Source: QNZT01 sp964651755
GTDB lineage: Bacteria; Campylobacterota; Campylobacteria; Campylobacterales; QNZT01
Direction of reading: 5' to 3'
Assembly (NCBI GenBank): GCA_964651755.1
Contig: CAZYZD010000084.1
Coordinates: 1 to 9,729, forward strand
DNA: 9,729 nt
Positions within the stretch are counted from its first letter, which is position 1. Each line of letters starts with the position of its first letter. Below the pieces are notes generated by a model. That model made no database searches, was not told the DNA's origin, and saw only the letters and a list, made by a program, of their open reading frames with translations. Of this stretch, positions 1-5,711 are shown in pieces. The position numbers and the translations under genes are program-made.

Positions 1-1524
1 CCATGGGATACAACAAACGCTTATTTCCCTGTAGATTATAATAATACATATATCGTTTCTGCAGACTTTACAAAAGATTTTGCAGATAGTGGCTATGGTG
101 CACTCTCTCTTTCAAAAGAGTTAAAAACAGCGCCGATTGGTCAGATGGATTATTGGATCGATGACAACGATGGCAAAGATGCGATCATCTTTCATGTAAG
201 AGCCAATGCACCTATTGCCAATCCTGAAATTTTGAAAGTGGTTATAGATGGAGAAGAGTATCGTCCTGAAGTGGGAGGTTATGCTTCAGATTCAACTCAA
301 TCTTCTGATACAAAAGAGAGTGTATCTGCACCAATGATGGATGGTGATATTATTTTCAGACTGCCAAGACCTCTGTACAGTCTGGTGACGTTTACATTAG
401 CTAAAGATGATGGAACTACCCTGAAATTTATCAATCCACATACTGAAGAAGAGGTGGAAAGAGCAGATATCCTGGCAACACCAAAAACATTTACAGAAGA
501 TGTCAGTCCGGATTTTATTCCTGTAAAAGGAGAATCCGTACATACTCTATCAACACAGAACAGATTTGTTGTGGCAGAGTTTAACCGTATGCTGCGTATG
601 GATGATATTGCAACATACAGTGATGCCAATAAAACACAACTTAGTGAAGTAGCGTTTGAAGTAAAAGACAGCAGTGGTACTGCGGTAATGATTACGGCAG
701 TAGAGTATATGGATAATGCCGTAGGATTTGAACTTGCCGAAGAGTTAAATACTTCTAAAACATATACTCTTTCACTAAAAGAAGGAAAAACTGTTCAGTC
801 AGCATTTGGTGTACAAAAACTTACCTCTTTCAGCCAGCCAATTGACTTGACAGTGATTGATGTCAAAGAGGCTTATGCTTCATCGATCAGACGTGCTATG
901 GATTCGGAAAAACCTTATATGCTTGGTGCGACAGAGAGCTTTGATATGCCTTATGTAGAATTTAATTATATGGCTGTTCCTCTGGATGTTGCAGAGGGTG
1001 TTACAGTTGATTTTGACAAGAGTAAAGTAGTTGTAAAATCACACTATGGAAATATGTTCAATGTAGGTGCTCTTGAGATCGAGAACAATCTGCTGATACA
1101 GCCACTTGACGGTAATGCAATGTATAATGATTTTATAGCAGAGATTGAACTTTCCTATACTTATAACGGTGAAACAAAAACATTTAACAGAAAAATGGAG
1201 AATATCGCAAGACAAAATGTTGCTGAACTTTACAGTATCAGTGGAGAAGGTGTAAACAGCTTGCGTTTTAACTTCTCTATGGATCCGACGTCGATTACTG
1301 AGGAAAATTTCAGAGTCTTTAATATGGATGATACACCGGCAACAGGTGTAACACTCTCCGTGCAGGTTGATACAAACAATCAAAACAGTGCAGTAGTAAC
1401 ATTTGATGGTTTGGCTGCAGATACTGAGTATCGAGTGGAGGTAGTAGGTTTGTCAGCGTATGGTAACCCTGTTGCTTCGGATACAATGGTATCGGAAGTC
1501 TATATTCAGACACCGGCACAGTAA
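1..1524 (+). CDS. C-terminal part of a large exported protein with SbsA-like Ig domains (5' end outside window)
   Basis: The reading frame is open from base 1, so the visible 507 residues are the C-terminal portion of a longer protein; the first ATG in frame (145) is internal and not a likely start. The chain is acidic, beta-strand rich and nearly free of Cys, as in surface or S-layer-like proteins. The last ~90 residues (from about 1261) match the SbsA-type bacterial Ig-like pattern: SLRFNFSMDP, then TEENFRVF, then TFDGLAADTEYRVEV. A second, more diverged copy of this pattern lies at about 560-830 (FVVAEFNRML ... LNTSKTYTLSL). No sorting signal (LPXTG, PEP-CTERM, autotransporter barrel) is visible at the C terminus. 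The stop codon abuts the ATG of the S8 protease, so the two are probably cotranscribed. Likely role: cell-surface adhesion or structure. Export is inferred, since the signal peptide is not in view. Confidence 0.85.
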   Translation, partial: PWDTTNAYFPVDYNNTYIVSADFTKDFADSGYGALSLSKELKTAPIGQMDYWIDDNDGKDAIIFHVRANAPIANPEILKVVIDGEEYRPEVGGYASDSTQSSDTKESVSAPMMDGDIIFRLPRPLYSLVTFTLAKDDGTTLKFINPHTEEEVERADILATPKTFTEDVSPDFIPVKGESVHTLSTQNRFVVAEFNRMLRMDDIATYSDANKTQLSEVAFEVKDSSGTAVMITAVEYMDNAVGFELAEELNTSKTYTLSLKEGKTVQSAFGVQKLTSFSQPIDLTVIDVKEAYASSIRRAMDSEKPYMLGATESFDMPYVEFNYMAVPLDVAEGVTVDFDKSKVVVKSHYGNMFNVGALEIENNLLIQPLDGNAMYNDFIAEIELSYTYNGETKTFNRKMENIARQNVAELYSISGEGVNSLRFNFSMDPTSITEENFRVFNMDDTPATGVTLSVQVDTNNQNSAVVTFDGLAADTEYRVEVVGLSAYGNPVASDTMVSEVYIQTPAQ

Positions 1525-3165
1525 ATGTATATTTTAGCTATACCGACACGGGCTTTTCAAAAGCCTGTGTTCTCTCTTTTTCTCTTGGCTTTGGTGATTT
1601 CTGTAACATTTTCAGGATGCGGAGGCAGTTCAGATACAACAGTATCGGACCCGAAAACTACTCAGACAGAGATCACTCAAACCAAGCAACCTGTAACGTT
1701 GCAAATCAAAGATGAAGGCAATAAAACACTTAAACCTGCCTTTGAAGAGTATACTGTTAAAGATCCTCTTTTTCCCAGACAGTGGCATTTGCAGAAGAGA
1801 GAAAAGTGTGATATTAACGTTACTGAAGTCTGGAAAAAGTATCGTGGCAGGGGTGTTAAAATTGCGGTAGTCGATACCGGCATAGAAGCAAAACATCCAG
1901 ATTTGCATACAAATGTTGACATGAATCTGTCCAAATGTTATGAAAACGGTAGTTCCGATCCTTCTCCTACTATTGACGAATTGAACAATCCGTTTATTGA
2001 TGTTACGCATGGTACAGCAGTTTCAGGTATTATTGCTGCACTTCAGAATGAGATAGGCGTAAGCGGTGTAGCCCCTCAAGCAACACTGGTTGGACTAAAT
2101 GTCTTTTCCAAGCCTGAAGATAGTGTTTTTGAAGATGCGATGCTATACCGTGGAGTGGATATCTCTTCCAACAGCTGGGGAAATGATTTGCGTAACGGTT
2201 TGGATGATGACCGTGTTGTGCTGGATGCCATTGTCCAAAAGATGGAGAGTGATCCGATTGTCTACCTGTTTGCTTCGGGTAATGAAGCCTCAAATACAAA
2301 CTTTGGAACTGTTTTAAACAGTAGATATACTTTTCCTATAGGAGCAGTGACAATTGAGGGTAAAGTGGCGCACTACAGCAATTATGGTGCAAATTTGCTT
2401 GCTGTAGCGCCGGGTGGAGGTGATTTGTATGGTGACCGAAAAATTGTAACAACAGATTTAACGACGCCAGATCTTGGATATGACAGTTACAAAAATGAGC
2501 ATTTTGATGTCAAAGGCAATGAAAATTTTAACTATACTGACCAGATGAACGGTACTTCTGCTGCTGCACCGATTGTTTCAGGGGTGGTTGCTTTGATGCT
2601 TGAAGCCAATCCTAAACTAGGTTACCGTGAAATCCGCGATATTATTGTCAAAACAAGTACCAAAGTGGATAAGATGCATACTTCGTGGCAGAAAAATGGG
2701 GCAGGTTTCTGGTTCAGTCCATATTATGGTTTTGGGTTGATCAATGCAGGCAAAGCCGTTGCAATGGCACAAAAACAAAAGCCTTTACCTGAGGAAAGGG
2801 TGCTGCGTAAAACAAAAAAAACATTGCATATTGCTATTGCGGACAATGATGACAGCGGTATAGCGGTACCTTTGGATGTAACAGAAGATATGGTTATAGA
2901 GTATGTGGAAGTGACAATAAAAACAGATCATAGCTATAGTGGTGATCTGCGTATTGTACTGCATTCGCCTTCCGGTACATCGAGTATACTTGCTTATGGA
3001 AGAACCCTTACCGATGACTACTATCTTCCATGGACATTTGCATCGTTACAATTTTACGGAGAGTTTGCAGAAGGGAAATGGGAACTTTCTGTTGCTGATT
3101 TGGCAGCGAAAAACAGTGGAGAACTCGATGAAGTAACATTAACATTATATGGACATAAGAGATGA
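1525..3165 (+). CDS. Lipoprotein S8 (subtilisin/kexin-type) serine protease with P/Homo B domain
   Basis: A 546-residue extracytoplasmic serine endopeptidase. The leader (1-31) has basic residues R9 and K13, a hydrophobic stretch and a lipobox TFSGC, predicting lipidation at Cys32; +2 is Gly, consistent with outer-membrane retention. After a Thr/Gln-rich linker, the catalytic domain starts with the kexin hallmark DPLFPRQWHL (80-89). Triad: Asp117 (VVDTG), His162 (HGTAVSG), Ser345 (NGTSAAAP); Asn253 (ASGNE) is the expected oxyanion residue. Residues ~433-543 form a P/Homo B domain (SGDLRIVLHSPSG, GKWELSV). Only about 45 residues separate Cys32 from the catalytic domain, too short for a usual subtilase propeptide. 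The start ATG directly abuts the upstream TAA with no clear Shine-Dalgarno, suggesting translational coupling; in-frame GTG/TTG codons further down would leave no basic n-region. The stop overlaps the next gene by ATGA. Family assignment is very sure; substrate unknown. Confidence 0.93.
   Translation: MYILAIPTRAFQKPVFSLFLLALVISVTFSGCGGSSDTTVSDPKTTQTEITQTKQPVTLQIKDEGNKTLKPAFEEYTVKDPLFPRQWHLQKREKCDINVTEVWKKYRGRGVKIAVVDTGIEAKHPDLHTNVDMNLSKCYENGSSDPSPTIDELNNPFIDVTHGTAVSGIIAALQNEIGVSGVAPQATLVGLNVFSKPEDSVFEDAMLYRGVDISSNSWGNDLRNGLDDDRVVLDAIVQKMESDPIVYLFASGNEASNTNFGTVLNSRYTFPIGAVTIEGKVAHYSNYGANLLAVAPGGGDLYGDRKIVTTDLTTPDLGYDSYKNEHFDVKGNENFNYTDQMNGTSAAAPIVSGVVALMLEANPKLGYREIRDIIVKTSTKVDKMHTSWQKNGAGFWFSPYYGFGLINAGKAVAMAQKQKPLPEERVLRKTKKTLHIAIADNDDSGIAVPLDVTEDMVIEYVEVTIKTDHSYSGDLRIVLHSPSGTSSILAYGRTLTDDYYLPWTFASLQFYGEFAEGKWELSVADLAAKNSGELDEVTLTLYGHKR
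1546..1584 (+). terminator. Hairpin plus T-rich tract, terminator or attenuator between surface protein and protease
   Basis: ACACGGGCTTTT at 1546-1557 pairs with AAAAGCCTGTGT at 1559-1570 with one G-T wobble, and is followed by a T/C tract (ttctctctttttctc) at 1570-1584. This is the form of an intrinsic terminator, but it lies 22 bases after the stop of the upstream gene and inside the first codons of the protease. If functional it would act as a partial terminator or attenuator, or be masked by ribosomes translating the protease leader. The T tract is interrupted by C, so strength is uncertain. Confidence 0.5.
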
Positions 3166-3551
3166 AAAAAAGTATATTTTTATGGATTATCAGCACATTT
3201 GTGATTTTGCATGCTTCGGAGCTGATTTATCCCGGTGGAAAAGTAGAGAAGTATACACTTCTAAAGCAGCAAAGGGATCTTGGAACTGAGGGCAGGACTT
3301 ATATCTACCATCATCAGAAATATGAAGATATTGGAAAAATATATGTTAGTTTTGGTAAAAAAGTGGATTTGGAATCTTTTATGCAAAAATATCGTCTCCA
3401 ATTTATCAAGGTAACAAACCCTGCTTTTTATACAGTGCTTTTTAAAGCGGAAAAGGGGGTGGATATTATTGCTTTGTGTAGTGATATCAATCTTCATGAA
3501 GAGGTGCGTTATGCAAAACCAAACTGGAAAAGGGTACGTAAACTGCACTGA
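3162..3551 (+). CDS. Small secreted protein resembling a detached S8 protease propeptide (inhibitor/chaperone-like)
   Basis: A 129-residue protein beginning with a Sec signal peptide (MKKSIFLWIISTFVILHA, likely cut after Ala18). Residues ~58-123 resemble the C-terminal part of subtilase propeptides (fervidolysin/thermitase-like, ferredoxin-like fold): a strand KIYVSF, a helix around DLESFMQKY, an uneven middle, a strand FYTVLFKAEKGVDII, and the ending VRYAKPNW (115-122), which corresponds to the common VEYAEPNY that precedes the cleavage site in many subtilases. It starts inside the stop codon of the protease gene (ATGA), so both are made from one message. Established: subtilase propeptides fold and inhibit their protease, and stand-alone versions occur as I9-type inhibitors. 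Inferred: this protein folds or inhibits the neighbouring lipoprotein protease in the periplasm or at the surface. The call rests on motif likeness only; an unrelated small secreted protein remains possible. Confidence 0.7.
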   Translation: MKKSIFLWIISTFVILHASELIYPGGKVEKYTLLKQQRDLGTEGRTYIYHHQKYEDIGKIYVSFGKKVDLESFMQKYRLQFIKVTNPAFYTVLFKAEKGVDIIALCSDINLHEEVRYAKPNWKRVRKLH

Positions 3552-3577
3552 TATATTTCAAAATGAAATATATTTTT
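3551..3577 (+). terminator. AT-rich intrinsic terminator after the protease operon
   Basis: ATATATTTCA (3551-3560) and TGAAATATAT (3564-3573) form a perfect 10-bp stem with an AAA loop, followed by a TTTTT run ending at 3577. The stem begins at the last base of the stop codon of the propeptide-like gene. It is poor in G+C, so weaker than a classical terminator, but its position and T run fit the end of the operon. Confidence 0.6.
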
Positions 3578-3594
3578 CTCTTCTTGCAGGAATT

Positions 3595-3603
3595 TGCTAA
3601 ACT
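3595..3603 (+). promoter_or_regulatory. Possible extended -10 element for the radical SAM operon
   Basis: TGCTAAACT has the TGn extension plus a -10-like TAAACT. Transcription would start about seven bases later, essentially at the ATG (3610), giving a leaderless message. No convincing -35 is seen. The only AGGA (3588-3591) is 18 bases from the ATG, too far for ordinary ribosome binding. Low confidence. Confidence 0.25.
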
Positions 3604-3609
3604 TTTTTT

Positions 3610-4842
3610 ATGGATATCTATGAAAAGTTAGCAATTCTCTCAGACAGTGCCAAGTATGATGTTTCATGTTCCTCCAGCGGGGCAGAGTCGAACTTTCAAA
3701 AAGGGATGATCGGTTGCAATCATCGAAGCGGCATTTGCCATACTTTTACCGAGGACGGACGTTGTGTCTCTTTGCTGAAAGTCCTTTTTACCAATTTTTG
3801 TATTTACGATTGCAGTTACTGTATCAACAGGGAAAGTAACGATATCCGGCGTGCGGCTTTTTCTCCCAGAGAGCTGGCGGATTTGACTATCAACTTTTAC
3901 AGGCGAAATTATATTGAAGGGCTTTTTTTAAGTTCCGGGATTTTTGAGAGTGAAGATAAAACGATGGCACTTTTGATCAAAGCCCTGGAGATTTTGCGTT
4001 TTGAGTACAGATTTAACGGCTATATCCATCTCAAACTCATTCCCGGAGCTTCACAGGAGCTGATCGAAAAAGCCTGTCAGCTGGCTACCCGTGTCAGTTC
4101 CAATCTGGAGCTTCCATCTGCCAAAAGTCTCAGACTTCTTGCACCACAAAAGACACAGAAAAATCTTATGCTGCCGCTCAGACAAGCCAGAGATATTACT
4201 CTGGAAAAACGTAAAAAACCTATTCCCATGAGTACACAGATTATCATCGGTGCGACACCGGAGAGCGATTTTGATATCCTCCGTCTCTCTTCCAATCTTT
4301 ACAGTAAAGCACTTTTGAAAAGAGTGTACTATTCTGCCTATATTCCGACCAATGACGATAAAAACCTCCCTTCCGTCACAACTGCGCCACCCACACTGCG
4401 GGAGCACAGGCTCTATCAGGCGGATTGGCTGCTTCGCTTTTACGGTTTTTCCTATCATGAGATACTGGCGCGGCGTAAAAATCTTGATCTGGATTTTGAT
4501 CCCAAAACCGTCTGGGCACTGGATCATATGGAACTCTTTCCGGTAGAGATTAACTATGCCGGTAAAGCACTCTTGATTCGTGTACCCGGCATCGGTATAC
4601 GCGGGGCGCACAAGATCTTAAAAGCCAGACGTTTTGGCAAACTTGGTTTTGAAAATCTGAAAAAACTGGGGATTTCCCTCAAACGTGCGAAATACTTCAT
4701 CACTATCGGCGGGAAATATTATGGAGAGAAAAACCACTATCCCGAACAGATTAGAAAAGCATTGAGTAAGCCTGTCAAAAAGAAGTTTTACCAACCCTCT
4801 TTGTTTGATAGCTATATCCCCGCTGCTACAGGTGAGTTATGA
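3610..4842 (+). CDS. Radical SAM protein, putative DNA modification/repair family (TIGR03916-like)
   Basis: A 410-residue cytoplasmic radical SAM enzyme. The N terminus (EKLAILSDSAKYDVSCSSSG) is characteristic of the family. The [4Fe-4S] motif is Cys64-X3-Cys68-X2-Cys71 (CIYDCSYC), used to bind S-adenosylmethionine and make a 5'-deoxyadenosyl radical. Additional Cys20, Cys36, Cys43 and Cys52 lie just upstream. Residues ~321-337 (LLIRVPGIGIRGAHKIL) form a helix-hairpin-helix of the kind that contacts DNA backbone. Near the C terminus, 395-399 read QPSLF, similar to the bacterial beta-clamp binding pentapeptide. An in-frame TAA at 3598-3600 and no other start codon upstream fix the start at 3610 even though no Shine-Dalgarno is well placed. 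It overlaps the DUF4130 gene by ATGA; this pairing is typical of the family and sometimes includes a uracil-DNA glycosylase-like domain, which is not present here. The substrate and reaction are unknown. Confidence 0.9.
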   Translation: MDIYEKLAILSDSAKYDVSCSSSGAESNFQKGMIGCNHRSGICHTFTEDGRCVSLLKVLFTNFCIYDCSYCINRESNDIRRAAFSPRELADLTINFYRRNYIEGLFLSSGIFESEDKTMALLIKALEILRFEYRFNGYIHLKLIPGASQELIEKACQLATRVSSNLELPSAKSLRLLAPQKTQKNLMLPLRQARDITLEKRKKPIPMSTQIIIGATPESDFDILRLSSNLYSKALLKRVYYSAYIPTNDDKNLPSVTTAPPTLREHRLYQADWLLRFYGFSYHEILARRKNLDLDFDPKTVWALDHMELFPVEINYAGKALLIRVPGIGIRGAHKILKARRFGKLGFENLKKLGISLKRAKYFITIGGKYYGEKNHYPEQIRKALSKPVKKKFYQPSLFDSYIPAATGEL

Positions 4843-5570
4843 CGTATCTTTACGACGGAAGCTTTGAGGGTTTTTTGACACTGATACATCAGAGTTATGT
4901 GCAGAAAAAGAGTGCGGAAAAGATTATCAGGAATTTGCAGGATATCGATTTGCTGGATGAAGTGACAGAAGTTGTGACCAACCGAACATATGCCGGAAAA
5001 GTATTGAAGAGTCTGGAAAAAAAGTTCCATAAGCGTTATTTTAACCGTATTTTTCATATCTTTTTATGTGATACAAGGGATTTTGAACTTCCGCTTTATG
5101 TCTATATTGTTCTTGGTTTTCGGGATCAGAAAAATCTTTCCAATATCAATCATCCTTCGATTTACTATATTGAAAAACTGGAACAGGAGTATTTCAGACA
5201 TTTGCATAAAATGTATGGATTTGTCAGGTTCGAAGAGCTTGAAGATAAAACGCTCTATGCAAAAATAGAGGGTAAATTCAATCTCCTGCCACTGCTTGGC
5301 AGGCACTTCATGAAACGGCTGGATGGAAATGATTTTATCATCCACGATACCCGGCGTGCACTGGCTTTTCTCTATCATGAAGGAGAGAGCAGGGTAGAGC
5401 AGGTAGTCTCTTTTATGGAACCTAGACGCTCACTTCATGAAGAGAAGTTTCAAAAGCTCTGGAAGACTTTTTTCAAAAGTGTTATGATTAGTGAGCGAAA
5501 AAACCTGAAACTCCAGCAAAACTGGGTGCCGTTGCTGTACCGTAAATATATGACAGAGTTTCAAAGCTAA
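4839..5570 (+). CDS. DUF4130 / TIGR03915-family putative DNA metabolism protein, partner of the radical SAM protein
   Basis: A 243-residue soluble protein without signal peptide or membrane segment. The opening (YLYDGSFEGFLTLIHQSY, residues 3-20) is the family signature, followed by a helical N-terminal region and a DUF4130-type domain from about residue 80: MYGFVRFEEL, LYAKIEGKFNLLPLLGRHF (~139-157), FIIHDTRRALAFLY, and the conserved tail with ERKNLKLQQNWVPLLYRKYM (219-238). It starts in the ATGA overlap of the radical SAM gene with a good ribosome binding site (AGGTGAG, 4830-4836), so the two are cotranslated and probably function together. Established: this two-gene linkage recurs in many bacteria and is annotated as DNA repair/modification from context. 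Catalytic activity is not known, and no metal-binding or nuclease motif is obvious to me. It is full length and intact. Confidence 0.88.
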   Translation: MTYLYDGSFEGFLTLIHQSYVQKKSAEKIIRNLQDIDLLDEVTEVVTNRTYAGKVLKSLEKKFHKRYFNRIFHIFLCDTRDFELPLYVYIVLGFRDQKNLSNINHPSIYYIEKLEQEYFRHLHKMYGFVRFEELEDKTLYAKIEGKFNLLPLLGRHFMKRLDGNDFIIHDTRRALAFLYHEGESRVEQVVSFMEPRRSLHEEKFQKLWKTFFKSVMISERKNLKLQQNWVPLLYRKYMTEFQS

Positions 5571-5573
5571 ACT

Positions 5574-5635
5574 ACCGGAGAGACCGTACTTCAGCATTGT
5601 GTACGATTATGCAAGGTTGAAACCTTGCCTCCGGT
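5574..5635. repeat. Palindromic intergenic repeat unit 1 (three-way-junction shape)
   Basis: The outer arms ACCGGAG (5574-5580) and CTCCGGT (5629-5635) are perfect reverse complements. Inside lie two hairpins: CGTAC/GTACG (5585-5589 with 5601-5605) and GCAAGGTT/AACCTTGC (5611-5618 with 5621-5628), so the unit can fold as a three-way junction. It shares GAGACCGTACTTCAG (5580-5594) and TTGCCTCC (5625-5632) with unit 2. It sits 3 bp beyond the stop of the DUF4130 gene and could stop or stabilise transcripts from either side. A dispersed REP-like family is likely but cannot be shown from one window. Confidence 0.75.
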
Positions 5636-5648
5636 GTTGGTGTGTTGA

Positions 5649-5699
5649 GGAGACCGTACTTCAGTGCGGTATGAAATGCAAAGCTGAAGTATTGCCTCC
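5649..5699. repeat. Palindromic intergenic repeat unit 2
   Basis: An imperfect palindrome: GGAG (5649-5652) pairs with CTCC (5696-5699), and TACTTCAG (5657-5664) pairs perfectly with CTGAAGTA (5684-5691). It repeats the 15-base left core (5650-5664) and the TTGCCTCC right end (5692-5699) of unit 1 with a different interior. The left cores of the two units are exactly 70 bp apart. It ends 12 bp before the stop codon of the convergent 1014-residue gene and may double as its terminator region, though no T run is present. Confidence 0.75.
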
Positions 5700-5711
5700 A
5701 TGGTTAGGGTA

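Noticed and set aside
145..147. ATG at 145 as the start of the surface protein
   Set aside because: The frame is open back to base 1 with the same composition, and no signal peptide follows this ATG.
1567..1569. GTG as an alternative start of the S8 lipoprotein protease, past the hairpin
   Set aside because: It has no Shine-Dalgarno and would remove the basic n-region of the signal peptide, although it would neatly place the hairpin outside the gene.
4051..4611. 186-codon minus-strand frame opposite the radical SAM gene
   Set aside because: The + strand frame has the CX3CX2C and helix-hairpin-helix motifs; the reverse frame has no recognisable motif and no ribosome site.
5574..5699. The repeat pair as a CRISPR array or tRNA-like gene
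   Set aside because: Only two imperfect units with palindromic, non-identical interiors; no regular spacer, no acceptor stem ending or T-loop sequence of a tRNA.
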